Part shown: in pieces, positions 32,691-41,037 of the stretch
How positions within the stretch are numbered: position 1 is the first letter of the stretch
Layout of the letters: every line of letters begins with the position of its first letter
Assembly: GCF_003725775.1 (NCBI RefSeq)
Contig: NZ_RJSG01000001.1
Location: forward strand, 262-64,261
Length of the DNA stretch: 64,000 bases
Reading direction: 5' to 3'
Source: Nocardioides marmorisolisilvae
GTDB taxonomy: Bacteria > Actinomycetota > Actinomycetes > Propionibacteriales > Nocardioidaceae
Position numbers and translations under genes: made by a program
Notes under the pieces: generated by a model
The model's input: the letters and a program-made list of their open reading frames with translations, nothing else
Told to the model about the DNA's origin: nothing
Databases searched by the model: none

Positions 32691-33596
32691 GTGGATCAAC
32701 GCCGAGGCTTCGCGTACGGCGTCGCGGCGTACCTGATGTGGGGCCTGTTCCCGCTCTACTGGCCGCACCTGAAGCCGGCCGGCGCGATCGAGATCCTCGG
32801 TCACCGGATCGTGTGGTCGGTGCTGACGATGGCCGTCGTCCTGGTCCTGGCCAAGCGCGTCGAGCAGTTCCGCGCGATCTTCACCGACCGGCGCACGCTC
32901 GGGCTCCTCACCCTCGCCGCGGTGACGATCGCGATGAACTGGGGCACCTACATCTACGGCGTGAACAACCACAAGGTCGTCGAGACCTCGCTCGGGTACT
33001 TCATCAACCCGCTGGTGACGGTGCTGATGGGCGTGGTCATCCTCGGCGAGCGGCTGCGCACCTGGCAGTGGATCGCGCTCGGCATCGCCGGCCTGGCCGT
33101 GGTCGGCCTGGCGATCGAGTACGGCCGACCGCCGTGGATCGCGCTGATCCTGGCGTTCTCGTTCAGCACCTACGGCCTGGCCAAGAAGCAGGCCGGCGTC
33201 GAGTCCGTCGAGAGCCTGTCCTACGAGACCCTGGCGCTCGCTCCGCTCGCCGGCGGCTACCTGATCTGGGCTGGCGTGACCGGCCACAGCCACTTCCTCG
33301 GCCACGGCCTGGGACACAGTGCCCTGCTGGCCTCGACCGGTCTGATCACGGCGGTCCCGCTGATGTGCTTCGGGGCCGCCGCGATCCGGGTGCCGATGAC
33401 GACGCTGGGTCTGCTCCAGTACCTCGCGCCGGTGATCCAGTTCGTCCTCGGCGTCACGTTCCTCGACGAGACCATGACCCCGATGCGCTGGGTCGGCTTC
33501 GGCCTGGTCTGGGTGGCTCTGGTGATCTTCACCTGGGAGTCGGTGCAGCACCGGCGCAGCCAGCTGCTGCTGACCGCCGAGGCCAGCGCCTTGTGA
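32691..33596 (+). CDS. rarD: RarD-type EamA transporter
   Basis: 301 aa, ten hydrophobic helices arranged as two EamA halves. RarD landmarks: FAYGVAAYLMWGLFPLYWPHLKPAGAIEILGHRIVWS at the start (shown in part), NWGTYIYGVNNHKVVETSLGYFINPL and LGLLQYLAPVIQFVLGV. RarD proteins are inner-membrane drug/metabolite exporters first named for chloramphenicol sensitivity; true substrates are unknown. GTG 32691 start. Divergent from the HhH gene with 34 bases between. Confidence 0.88.
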   Translation: MDQRRGFAYGVAAYLMWGLFPLYWPHLKPAGAIEILGHRIVWSVLTMAVVLVLAKRVEQFRAIFTDRRTLGLLTLAAVTIAMNWGTYIYGVNNHKVVETSLGYFINPLVTVLMGVVILGERLRTWQWIALGIAGLAVVGLAIEYGRPPWIALILAFSFSTYGLAKKQAGVESVESLSYETLALAPLAGGYLIWAGVTGHSHFLGHGLGHSALLASTGLITAVPLMCFGAAAIRVPMTTLGLLQYLAPVIQFVLGVTFLDETMTPMRWVGFGLVWVALVIFTWESVQHRRSQLLLTAEASAL

Positions 33597-33626
33597 AACC
33601 TGGTCAGCCCGGCGCATCGTGATCCC

Positions 33627-34163
33627 ATGACGACTCGGGTCCTGCCCAGGTTCGACTGCGCTGCGATGTACGCCGCCCTCGACGGCGAGCGTGAGCAGCG
33701 CGGGCTCGGCTGGTACGAGCTGGCCGACCAGCTGTGGGAGCAGTCCGAGGCACTCAACGCGGACCGTCCCGAGGACCACCCGCTGTGCGGCGGCGCGGTC
33801 CCCCGGTTCGGCGACCGCGGCGACATCTCCTGCCAGTACGCGATGTTCATGCTGCGCTGGATGGGCAGCGCCCCCGAGGAGTTCCTCAGCGGACCGGTCG
33901 TCGACGTCGGACCCGTCGCGCTCCCCGAGGCCGGCCCTGAGCACCGACTGCGCTGGAACCTGGACGAGGTGCACGCCGAGCTCAACGACCGGCGCACCGA
34001 GCTCGGTCTGACCTGGGCCACCCTCGCCGAGGAGATCGGCTGCACACCCGCACGACTGACCAATCTGAAGACCGCCCGCACCGCGGACATGGACCTGGTC
34101 ATGCGGGTGACGCAGTGGCTCGGCCGACCAGCGGCCGCCTTCATCCACCCGGCAGCGTGGTGA
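33627..34163 (+). CDS. Duplicated helix-turn-helix (XRE-like) protein
   Basis: 178 aa made of two related halves: AAMYAALDGEREQRGLGWYELADQL (about 12-36) and DEVHAELNDRRTELGLTWATLAEEIG (about 112-137) align position by position. The second half reads as an XRE-type HTH (LAEEIGCTPARLTNLKTARTADMDLVMRVTQWL); in the first the recognition helix is replaced by an acidic, Cys-containing insert. No ligand domain. Probably a DNA-binding regulator; target unknown. ATG 33627, 30 bases after rarD. Confidence 0.65.
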   Translation: MTTRVLPRFDCAAMYAALDGEREQRGLGWYELADQLWEQSEALNADRPEDHPLCGGAVPRFGDRGDISCQYAMFMLRWMGSAPEEFLSGPVVDVGPVALPEAGPEHRLRWNLDEVHAELNDRRTELGLTWATLAEEIGCTPARLTNLKTARTADMDLVMRVTQWLGRPAAAFIHPAAW

Positions 34164-34781
34164 TCAGCTCTTCACGTGCGGGCTGATCAGCGCGGTCCGC
34201 GCGGACATCCCGAGCTCCCGGTGCCGCAACGTGGTGATCCGGCGGCCCGGTTGGATCGCGTCCTTCAGCGGTGAGGTCTTCTCGCCGAAGAACGCGGCAG
34301 CCGCCTCGATGTCGTCTGCGACGAAGGTGATCCCCCACAGGTTCGACGGTCCGTCGCCGGCCGTGTCGGGTGAGCCGACGACCTCGAGGATGACATCGTC
34401 CAGCCGGTAGAACACCTGCCGAATGGCGGCGCCGGCCAGCTCGCCGTGCCGTTCCCGGCGGGCGTCGAGCTCGAGCGCCTTCAGCGCAGTCTTCGTGCGC
34501 TCGAGGTCGGGTGAGAGCAGCACCACGTGGTCGATCGAGGTGACTCCGTTCAGATGCGTCGCGGGCTCGGCCAACGGCTGGTCCGAGGACGTCGTCGGTA
34601 CGCCGTCCAGGTCACCGTCCACCTCGGCGCGCAGCGCCCACCCAACAATGCCGCGCTTCTCGCCCTCGCCCACCAGCCGGATCCGCACAGAGCCGACACG
34701 GCAAACACCATCCGGGTCGACCGTGAAGCCCGCGGATTCCCAGGCTGCAGGCGAATCCGCGACCAGGATCTCGTCGATCAA
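34164..34781 (-). CDS. Glyoxalase-like VOC protein
   Basis: 205 aa. A variable 80-residue N-terminal part is followed by a VOC-like domain starting at SIDHVVLLSPDLERTKTALKALELDARRER (about 82-111) with VILEVVG and WGITFVADDIEAAAAFFG. Proteins of this type are annotated as glyoxalase-like without known substrate. The start is TTG 34781, overlapping the upstream small gene as TTGA; the isoleucine-rich MIDEILVADSPAAW opening supports it. The stop abuts the convergent HTH gene stop at 34163. Confidence 0.7.
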   Translation of the reverse strand: MIDEILVADSPAAWESAGFTVDPDGVCRVGSVRIRLVGEGEKRGIVGWALRAEVDGDLDGVPTTSSDQPLAEPATHLNGVTSIDHVVLLSPDLERTKTALKALELDARRERHGELAGAAIRQVFYRLDDVILEVVGSPDTAGDGPSNLWGITFVADDIEAAAAFFGEKTSPLKDAIQPGRRITTLRHRELGMSARTALISPHVKS

Positions 34782-34966
34782 CGCTTGCCTTCGGCGCGCT
34801 CGCGACGCAGCCGCGCGATCACGTCGTCAGCCGCCGCCTGGGCCTCGTTGCTCTCCGGCTCGGGCTCGGGCTTCTGCCGGGCGTGGTGGCCGGGCGCAGG
34901 CTTGTGCTGCGGAGGTTCGGCGAACTCCGGGAAGTCGTCGGCAGCCACGGGCGGATCGTTGTCCAC
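34778..34966 (-). CDS. Small Pro/His/charge-rich hypothetical protein
   Basis: 62 aa. Residues 1-45 are low complexity (acidic, Pro, His, Gln, with PEPEPES), and 46-62 form a probable basic helix (DDVIARLRRERAEGKR). Reading frame and four-base overlap with the downstream VOC gene support it as real. GTG 34966 start. No family recognised. Confidence 0.45.
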   Translation of the reverse strand: MDNDPPVAADDFPEFAEPPQHKPAPGHHARQKPEPEPESNEAQAAADDVIARLRRERAEGKR

Positions 34967-35013
34967 AGCTCCAGCCTAGCCCCGGACTTGACCAGATCAG
35001 GAGACTGTCGGAC

Positions 35014-35274
35014 GTGGTGAGCTTCCTGCTTTCGGTGACGTTCTCGTGCGGACTGGTGATCGCCGTGGCGCACGTGATCAACCGCCGCTTCATCGCGCCG
35101 GTCTACGACGTCGTCCTCAACCTCACCGCGTTCGGGGCAGCCGTGGCGGCCTCCCTGATGCTCGACCACCCGGTGCCCGCGGTGCTGTCCTCGGGCGCCA
35201 TCTGCTGCTGGCTGTGGTTGGCCCGGCGGACGTGGCTGGATCGGAAGACCTGGGTGGACCCGTCAGTAGGGTGA
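35014..35274 (+). CDS. Small two- to three-helix membrane protein
   Basis: 86 aa. Hydrophobic segments at about 3-22 (VSFLLSVTFSCGLVIAVAHVI), 29-48 and 53-69, ending in a basic, Trp-rich tail. GTG 35014 (or the next GTG, 35017) is preferred because AGGAG lies nine bases upstream. It precedes the reductase gene by four bases and is probably cotranscribed. Function unknown. Confidence 0.6.
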   Translation: MVSFLLSVTFSCGLVIAVAHVINRRFIAPVYDVVLNLTAFGAAVAASLMLDHPVPAVLSSGAICCWLWLARRTWLDRKTWVDPSVG

Positions 35275-35278
35275 GTGC

Positions 35279-35923
35279 ATGGCAGTCCGCGTTGACCTCA
35301 ACATCTCCCTCGACGGGTTCGCGACCACGACGGACCAGACTCCCGAGAACCCGTTCGGTGAGGACTGGCCACGCCTGACCACCGCCTACACCTCGACCCG
35401 GACCTTCCGCGAGCGCGTCCTGCACGACACCTCCGGCGAGGGCACCACCGGCGTCGACGACCAGTACGCCGTCGCCTACTTCGACGAGCTCGGCGCGGAG
35501 ATCATGGGCGCCGGCATGTTCGGCCTGCACAACTTCCCTGACGACCCGGACTGGAAGGGTTGGTGGGGAGACGAGCCGCCGTTCCGGATCCCGGTGTTCG
35601 TCCTCACCCACGGAACAGCCCGCCCGCCGATCGAGTTCGAGAACGGGACGGTTTTCCACTTCCTCGAGGCGACGCCGCAGGAGGCGCTCGACCGCGCGCT
35701 CGCGGTGGCCGACGGCAAGGACGTCCGCATCGGTGGTGGCCCGACCGTGGTCCAGGACTACCTGCGCGCCGGCCTGGTCGACCAGCTCCACGTCGCGATC
35801 GCGCCGATCCTGCTGGGCCGCGGGATCCGGCTGTGGGACGACCTGCGCGGTCTCGAGGCCGGCTACGAGGTCATCGCGGAGACCGCGGAGAGCGGCACGG
35901 TGCACCTCACCTTCCGCAGGTGA
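35279..35923 (+). CDS. Dihydrofolate reductase-fold (RibD C-terminal family) protein
   Basis: 214 aa. Begins VRVDLNISLDGFATT, typical of the RibD_C/DHFR-like family, and has the NADP-binding IGGGPTVVQDYLRAGLVDQLHVAIAPILLGRGIRLW near the C-terminus (given in part as VRIGGGPTVV). These small reductases sit outside riboflavin clusters and mostly have unknown substrates. No deaminase half is present, so it is not RibD itself. It ends nine bases from convergent ychF. Confidence 0.8.
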   Translation: MAVRVDLNISLDGFATTTDQTPENPFGEDWPRLTTAYTSTRTFRERVLHDTSGEGTTGVDDQYAVAYFDELGAEIMGAGMFGLHNFPDDPDWKGWWGDEPPFRIPVFVLTHGTARPPIEFENGTVFHFLEATPQEALDRALAVADGKDVRIGGGPTVVQDYLRAGLVDQLHVAIAPILLGRGIRLWDDLRGLEAGYEVIAETAESGTVHLTFRR

Positions 35924-35932
35924 GTTCAACAC

Positions 35933-37009
35933 TCAGACGTTGAAACGGAACTCCACCACGTCGCCGTCCACCATGACGTACTCCTTACCCTCCATGCGGA
36001 CCTTGCCGGCGGCCTTGGCGTTCGCCATCGAGCCGGCCTCCATCAGGTCGTCGTACGACACGATCTCGGCCTTGATGAAGCCCTTCTGGAAGTCGGTGTG
36101 GATGACCCCGGCGGCCTCGGGCGCGGTGGCGCCCTTCTTGATGGTCCAGGCGCGCGCTTCCTTGGGGCCGGCCGTCAGGTAGGTCTGCAGGCCGAGGGTG
36201 TCGAAGCCGACCCGGGCGAGCACGTCGAGGCCGGGCTCGTCGACGCCCATCTCGGCGAGCATGGCGCGGGCCTCGTCGTCGTCACCCAGCTCGACGAGCT
36301 CGGACTCGAACTTGGCGTCCAGGAAGATCGCTTCGGCCGGCGCGACCAGCGCGCGCATTTCGTTCTTGAGGTCCTCGTCGCCGAGCTCGTCGGCGTCGCA
36401 GTTGAAGACGTAGATGTAGGGCTTGGCGGTGAGCAGGCTCAGCTCGCGCAGCAGCTCGAGGTCGAGCTGGGAGGCGATGATCGGCGTCCCGGCCTCGAGC
36501 AGCTCCTGTGCCTGCTTGGTCGCCTCGAGGTTCGCCGCGATCGCCTTGTTGCCGCGGGTCTCCTTCTCCAGCCGCGGGATCGCCTTCTCCACGGTCTGCA
36601 GGTCGGCCAGGATCATCTCTGTCTGGATGGTGCCGATGTCGCTGGCCGGGTTCACCTCGCCGTCGACGTGGGTGACGTCCTCGTCGCGGAAGACGCGGGT
36701 GACCTGGCAGATCGCCGAGGCCTCGCGGATGTGGGACAGGAACTTGTTGCCCAGACCCTCGCCCTGGCTCGCTCCCGCCACGATGCCGGCGATGTCGACG
36801 AACTCGACGGTCGCGGGCAGCACCTTGGCGGAGGCGAACACCTCGGCGAGCTTGCCGAGCCGCTCGTCCGGGACGGCGACGACGCCGACGTTCGGCTCGA
36901 TCGTCGCGAACGGGTAGTTCGCCGCGAGCACGTTGTTCTTGGTGAGGGCGTTGAAGAGCGTCGACTTGCCTGCGTTGGGGAGTCCGACGATGCCGATGGT
37001 AAGAGCCAC
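35933..37009 (-). CDS. ychF: Redox-regulated ATPase YchF (Obg family)
   Basis: 358 aa. G1 GLPNAGKST (about 9-17), G3 DIAGIV, and a G4 region NCDADEL in place of NKxD, which is why YchF prefers ATP to GTP. The coiled-coil between G3 and G4 and the C-terminal TGS domain (ARAWTIKKGATAPEAAGVIH...VEFRFNV) are complete. YchF binds ribosomes and affects stress responses. The start is GTG 37009; it has no strong ribosome binding site. In mycobacteria ychF also lies near ispH, xseAB and glpX, as it does here. Confidence 0.93.
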   Translation of the reverse strand: MALTIGIVGLPNAGKSTLFNALTKNNVLAANYPFATIEPNVGVVAVPDERLGKLAEVFASAKVLPATVEFVDIAGIVAGASQGEGLGNKFLSHIREASAICQVTRVFRDEDVTHVDGEVNPASDIGTIQTEMILADLQTVEKAIPRLEKETRGNKAIAANLEATKQAQELLEAGTPIIASQLDLELLRELSLLTAKPYIYVFNCDADELGDEDLKNEMRALVAPAEAIFLDAKFESELVELGDDDEARAMLAEMGVDEPGLDVLARVGFDTLGLQTYLTAGPKEARAWTIKKGATAPEAAGVIHTDFQKGFIKAEIVSYDDLMEAGSMANAKAAGKVRMEGKEYVMVDGDVVEFRFNV

Positions 37010-37110
37010 GGGGGGTGATTCTACGGGCGCGGAGGGGGTGGTCCGGACGGGCCATTGCCGCAGGCCCGCGCCACGCCGAGGATCGGAGGAACGAGCCCCC
37101 AGGAGGAGCC

Positions 37111-37803
37111 ATGCTGCGACGTGGAGCACTGTTGGCAGCCGCGCTGCTGACACTCGCGACGGTGGCCATCACCCAGCCGTCCTCGGCATCGAACAAGTCC
37201 TCGACCAAGTACGTCGAGAAGGTGCTCGGCTACCTGCAGGGCTATCCCGGGGACTGTCCTCCGGCTGACGCGCCCGAAGATCCGTTCGTCTGCCACGAGG
37301 TGGTGCTGAGCGCCTGGCGGATCGGGACGAACGACGGACCCGGGACGATCTCCCCGCCGCACACGCACTGGGTACTCGCGGCCGTCCGGCACACGCTCAG
37401 CTTCCCCGGAGGAGGCGGGGAGCCGATCGAGTCCGCCGTGGTCGAGGGCTTCACCAACTCCCCGGTCGTCACCTTCGACCAGCAGCACCTCAGCAGAGCG
37501 CACCTGGTGGCGCACGGCGTGCACATGAGCGACGGCAGCACCTTGGACGTGGACGCCACCTGGACGGCGACCTCGGCACGGATGCAGTACGGCAACGACG
37601 GGCCCGCGTTCACCGAGGTCGGGCGGGTGCACCACCTTCACGCACGCTGCATCAACGACGTCAACCAGGCCCACCAAAAGTTCCGGCTTGCCCACGTCCA
37701 CGCCGTGCTGAACGGCGTTCCCTCCGACGACGTGAGCATCTTCGCGTTCCTGGCCTACAACCACTTCATCGTCCACGAGACGATTCCCGCCAGCTGTCGC
37801 TGA
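37111..37803 (+). CDS. Secreted hypothetical protein
   Basis: 230 aa. ATG 37111 after AGGAGGAG starts a signal peptide (MLRRGALLAAALLTLATVAI...SSA, about 1-27). The mature protein has several His (PPHTHW, HLVAHGVHM, HHLHAR) and four cysteines, so metal binding and disulfides are possible. I do not recognise a family. Its promoter region is shared with divergent ychF; a hairpin at 37808-37829 probably ends it. Confidence 0.65.
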   Translation: MLRRGALLAAALLTLATVAITQPSSASNKSSTKYVEKVLGYLQGYPGDCPPADAPEDPFVCHEVVLSAWRIGTNDGPGTISPPHTHWVLAAVRHTLSFPGGGGEPIESAVVEGFTNSPVVTFDQQHLSRAHLVAHGVHMSDGSTLDVDATWTATSARMQYGNDGPAFTEVGRVHHLHARCINDVNQAHQKFRLAHVHAVLNGVPSDDVSIFAFLAYNHFIVHETIPASCR

Positions 37804-37807
37804 TCTC

Positions 37808-37829
37808 CTTCCGGCACCCGTGTCGGAAG
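37808..37829 (+). terminator. Hairpin after secreted protein gene
   Basis: CTTCCGGCAC and GTGTCGGAAG pair with one G-T type mismatch around a two-base CC centre, followed by CGTAGTTTCCC. It lies just after the stop at 37803 and before the hemerythrin gene, so a rho-independent terminator is likely. Confidence 0.6.
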
Positions 37830-37843
37830 CGTAGTTTCCCTCC

Positions 37844-38473
37844 ATGGCCACGATGAGCATGAACAAGGCGATCCACGGCGCCGTACGCCGGGACCTGCGG
37901 CGCTTCCTGGAGGCGACAGCGTCCTTCAGCGACGGCGACACCAAGCGCGCCGCCGCGCTGGGATGCGCCTGGGACAACTTCGACACCCAGCTCACCCACC
38001 ACCACGAAGGCGAGCACGAGATCGCCTGGCCGGCGATGCTGGCACTCGGCATCACCCAGGCCCAGCTCGACGGCTTCGACGCCGAGCACGACACCATGTC
38101 CCAGGCCTTGGGCAAGGCCCGGTTGGCGATGGCGGCGTTCCGCCGCTCCGGCGCCAAGGCCGACGCTGATGCCGTGCACACCGCGGTGTCCGACCTCCAG
38201 AGCGTCACCGAGACCCACCTCGGTCACGAGGAGGACGCCGTCGAGCAGCTCATGCTCGACAAGGCGGACGACCCGATCATCAAGGACATGGGCCGCAAGT
38301 TCAGCAAGGTCTCCCCCGCGGTCGGCGGCGTCTTCTTCAACTGGGTGCGCGACGGGGCGACGGCCGACGAGCTGGCCGCGATCGAGCGCGACATCCCGAA
38401 ACCCGTGCTGGCCATCATCGGCGGGGTCTTCGGGCGTAGCTACCGCAAGAACATCGCCCCGGTGTGGGCGTGA
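37844..38473 (+). CDS. Hemerythrin-like (HHE) domain protein
   Basis: 209 aa, a four-helix bundle. Candidate di-iron ligands: H11, H52-H54 with E55/E57-H58 (THHHEGEHEIAWP), H82 (FDAEHDTMS) and H126/H129-E130 (THLGHEED). Hemerythrin domains bind oxygen or sense NO/redox in a diiron centre. The C-terminal 60 residues are an extra tail. ATG 37844 is used (37856 region also has Met). First of a tight three-gene operon with the SnoaL-like and hydrolase genes. Confidence 0.8.
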   Translation: MATMSMNKAIHGAVRRDLRRFLEATASFSDGDTKRAAALGCAWDNFDTQLTHHHEGEHEIAWPAMLALGITQAQLDGFDAEHDTMSQALGKARLAMAAFRRSGAKADADAVHTAVSDLQSVTETHLGHEEDAVEQLMLDKADDPIIKDMGRKFSKVSPAVGGVFFNWVRDGATADELAAIERDIPKPVLAIIGGVFGRSYRKNIAPVWA

Positions 38474-38850
38474 GCGAGGTGCACACGCTCGGGCGCCGCT
38501 TCGCACACGCACTGGCCGACAAGGACGTCCCCCAGCTCAAGCAGCTGCTCGCCACCGACGTGGACTTCCGTGGTCTGACGCCGATGAAGTTCTGGGAGGC
38601 GCAGGACCAGGACGCCACGATCGAGATCATGCTCGGCACCTGGTTCGCGCCGCACGAGAACATCGACGCGATCCTCGAGCTCAACGAGAACGACGCGGTC
38701 GAGGACACCGCGCACGTCTCGTACCGGTTCGCGATCACCACTCCGGACGGACCGCACACCGCCGAGCAGCAGGCCTACTACCGGACCGCGGGTGAGCAGA
38801 TCAGCTACCTGCGGATCCTCTGCTCAGGATTCCGACCCGTTGTCGACTGA
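38470..38850 (+). CDS. SnoaL/NTF2-like small protein
   Basis: 126 aa with the cone-shaped NTF2 pattern: VHTLGRRFAHALADKDVPQLKQLLATDVDFRGLTP (in part) forms the opening helices, then strands ending RILCSGFRPV. Such folds include polyketide cyclases and small hydrolases, with no fixed reaction. GTG 38470 overlaps the hemerythrin stop (GTGA) and the 3' end overlaps the hydrolase start, so the three are cotranslated. Function unknown. Confidence 0.75.
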   Translation: MSEVHTLGRRFAHALADKDVPQLKQLLATDVDFRGLTPMKFWEAQDQDATIEIMLGTWFAPHENIDAILELNENDAVEDTAHVSYRFAITTPDGPHTAEQQAYYRTAGEQISYLRILCSGFRPVVD

Positions 38851-39646
38851 CCCGACCGGCCTCGAGGTCATCCGGACCGACGCCGAGAACCCGCGCGCCA
38901 CGATCGTGCTCGTGCACGGCGCCTGGCATGGTGCCTGGTGCTGGCACGACGGTTTCGCCCAGCAGCTCGCGGCGGCCGGCATCTCGACCGTGGCGCCGAG
39001 CCTGCGCGGTCACGCCGGGTCGGCCGACGGCGTCCGACTCAACCGGATGCGGATGCGCGACTACGTGGACGACGTGGCCAGCGTCGTCGCCTCGTGCGAC
39101 GCACCGCCCTTCCTGGCCGGACACTCGATGGGTGGGGGTGTGGTCCAGGGCTTCTTGGCCCGGAACGGTGCCCCGCCGATCGCAGGCGCTGCTCTGCTGG
39201 CCTCGATGCCCCCACGCGGCGTCATCGGCGTCACCACGAAGGTCGCGCTGCACCACCCGGCGAACTTCCTAGCCGCGAACGCGACCTTGAACCTCGGCCG
39301 GCTGGTCCGCAGTCCCGAGCAGGTGCGGGAGCTGTTCTTCTCCGCGAACGCGCCGGACACCGTGGTGGAGTCCACGACGTACCGGACCCAGTCGGAGTCC
39401 TACCTGGCCTTCCTGGACATGCTCGTTCTCGACCGCCCGAAGCCGCGCCCGCTCGACGTGCCGCTGCTGGTCCTCGGCGCGACGGACGACACGATCTTCC
39501 CGCCGGCCGACGTGGCGGCGACCGCGAAGGCGTGGGGCACCGAGCCGGTCATGGTCTCCGGCATCGCCCACGACGTGATGCTAGACCCCGGCTGGAAGCG
39601 GGTCGCCGAGACCCTGGCCTCCTGGGTGCTGGCTCAGCTCGCCTGA
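38840..39646 (+). CDS. Alpha/beta hydrolase
   Basis: 268 aa. Oxyanion segment VLVHGAWHGAWCW, nucleophile elbow AGHSMGGG (Ser about 102), acid in LGATDDTIFP and His in SGIAHDVMLDP complete the catalytic triad. The HGAWHGAW segment is close to salicylate-esterase/hydroxynitrile-lyase type and EstC-like hydrolases. TTG 38840 is the likely start, overlapping the SnoaL-like stop by 11 bases. It overlaps the convergent membrane protein gene by 13 bases. Substrate unknown. Confidence 0.82.
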   Translation: MSTDPTGLEVIRTDAENPRATIVLVHGAWHGAWCWHDGFAQQLAAAGISTVAPSLRGHAGSADGVRLNRMRMRDYVDDVASVVASCDAPPFLAGHSMGGGVVQGFLARNGAPPIAGAALLASMPPRGVIGVTTKVALHHPANFLAANATLNLGRLVRSPEQVRELFFSANAPDTVVESTTYRTQSESYLAFLDMLVLDRPKPRPLDVPLLVLGATDDTIFPPADVAATAKAWGTEPVMVSGIAHDVMLDPGWKRVAETLASWVLAQLA

Positions 39647-40065
39647 CGGCTGAGCAGCTCGCCGCGGTGACCCCAGCTCCAGCGGAGCAACGACACCGAG
39701 AAGATCAGCGTGAGGGCGACGATCACGGCCTCGAACGCGCCTCCGCCGCCCTTGGCGAAGATGCTGTTCTCGACGTCGTAGAGGAAGTCCATCCCGAACA
39801 GGTACAGGCCAGCGCTGCCGGAGCAGAGCAGCCAGAGCAGCGCGCTCGGACGGCCGGTGCGCAACGTGACCAGGGCCAGCAGACAGGCGACGCCGAGCCA
39901 AAAGTCGGCGAGCGGGAAGGCGTTCTCGAACTCGTAGTAGGCGTGGGAGTGCTCGCTGGCGATCCAGTCGCGCTGGGCGAACCACAGCGTCCAGTAGGTG
40001 ATGTCCAGCAGGATCGCGATGACGAGCATCGCCTCGATCGTGCGCTGGTTCTTCAGCGGCGTCAT
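39634..40065 (-). CDS. Hypothetical four-helix membrane protein
   Basis: 143 aa with four hydrophobic segments (about 13-30, 53-69, 77-95 and 110-128) and a short acidic loop containing EHSHAYYEFENAFP. No family recognised; similar small proteins are annotated as hypothetical in actinobacteria. ATG 40065, 43 bases from divergent xth. Confidence 0.6.
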   Translation of the reverse strand: MTPLKNQRTIEAMLVIAILLDITYWTLWFAQRDWIASEHSHAYYEFENAFPLADFWLGVACLLALVTLRTGRPSALLWLLCSGSAGLYLFGMDFLYDVENSIFAKGGGGAFEAVIVALTLIFSVSLLRWSWGHRGELLSRQAS

Positions 40066-40108
40066 GACCAGATCATGCCGGGTCAGGCATCGGCACTAGG
40101 GTCGTGCC

Positions 40109-40882
40109 GTGCGCATCGCTACCTGGAACGTCAACTCCATCCGCTCCCGGATCGACCGCGTCGAGGCGTTCCTCGAGCGGCACGACATCGACGTGCTGGC
40201 CGTTCAGGAGACCAAGGCCCGTGAGGACCAGCTCCCGCTGATGGGCCTCCAGGCCCGCGGGTACGACGTGGCCGCGGCCGGCTACAACCAGTGGAACGGC
40301 GTCGCGATCATCTCCCGCGTCGGCCTCGAGGACGTCAGCGTCGGGTTCGACGCGATGCCGGCCTGGGAGGAGGTCGCCGAGGCGCGCGCCATCGGCGCCA
40401 CCTGCGGAGGGGTCCGGATCTGGTCCCTCTACGTGCCCAACGGCCGCAAGATCGACGACCCGCACTACGCCTACAAGTTGGAGTGGCTCAAGCACCTGCG
40501 CGATGCGGCCGCCAGCTGGACCGACCAGCAGGTCGCCCTGGTCGGCGACTGGAACATCGCCCCGACCGACGACGACGTCTTCGACATCGCGCAGTTCGCG
40601 ACGTCCACCCATGTGACCGCGCCGGAGCGGGCCGCGTTCCAGGCCTTCCTCGACGCCGGGTACGCCGACCTGGCGCGGCCGCACACGCCCGGTGCGGACA
40701 TCTACACCTACTGGGACTACTACCGGCAGCGCTTCGAGCGGAACCGCGGCATGCGGATCGACTTCCTCCTCGGGACGCCACCGCTGGCGGCGCGCGTGAC
40801 CGGAGCGTTCGTGGATCGCGAGGAGCGGGCCGGCCAAGGTGCCAGCGACCACGCACCGGTGGTCGTCGATCTCCAGGACTGA
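40109..40882 (+). CDS. xth: Exodeoxyribonuclease III
   Basis: 257 aa member of the exonuclease/endonuclease/phosphatase family that acts at AP sites and 3' ends in base excision repair. Conserved residues: N7 in ATWNVNSIRSR, E34/35 in VQETK, Y109 region YVPNGRKIDD, D151/N153 in GDWNIAPTD, and the final SDHAPVV with the catalytic Asp-His. The D-Y-Y-R-Q-R-F-E-R-N-R-G-M-R-I-D block is typical of actinobacterial XthA. GTG 40109. Confidence 0.93.
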   Translation: MRIATWNVNSIRSRIDRVEAFLERHDIDVLAVQETKAREDQLPLMGLQARGYDVAAAGYNQWNGVAIISRVGLEDVSVGFDAMPAWEEVAEARAIGATCGGVRIWSLYVPNGRKIDDPHYAYKLEWLKHLRDAAASWTDQQVALVGDWNIAPTDDDVFDIAQFATSTHVTAPERAAFQAFLDAGYADLARPHTPGADIYTYWDYYRQRFERNRGMRIDFLLGTPPLAARVTGAFVDREERAGQGASDHAPVVVDLQD

Positions 40883-40924
40883 ATTTGCGCGGCAGACAGG
40901 TCCAATAACGCTGGTACTCCCTCA

Positions 40925-40947
40925 GATCGGCCCCGACCCGGCCGATC
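40925..40947. terminator. Inverted repeat downstream of xth
   Basis: GATCGGCC (40925-40932) and GGCCGATC (40940-40947) with a seven-base loop, 43 bases after the xth stop. Probable terminator; no T-run. It could instead belong to the control region of the next gene. Confidence 0.5.
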
Positions 40948-40962
40948 GTGGGTCGAAGAACT

Positions 40963-40981
40963 GAACAACAACGGATTGTTC
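40963..40981. promoter_or_regulatory. Inverted repeat before M15-like peptidase gene
   Basis: GAACAA (40963-40968) and TTGTTC (40976-40981) are exact complements seven bases apart, 57 bases before the start of the secreted peptidase gene. Candidate operator. Confidence 0.4.
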
Positions 40982-41037
40982 GCATCGGTGGTCTCCAGGG
41001 ACGGGGACTACGCCACCAGCCACTGTTTGGGTCCGCT

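Noticed and set aside
35279-35923. Riboflavin gene ribD
   Set aside because: Only the reductase-like fold is present, with no deaminase domain and no other rib genes.
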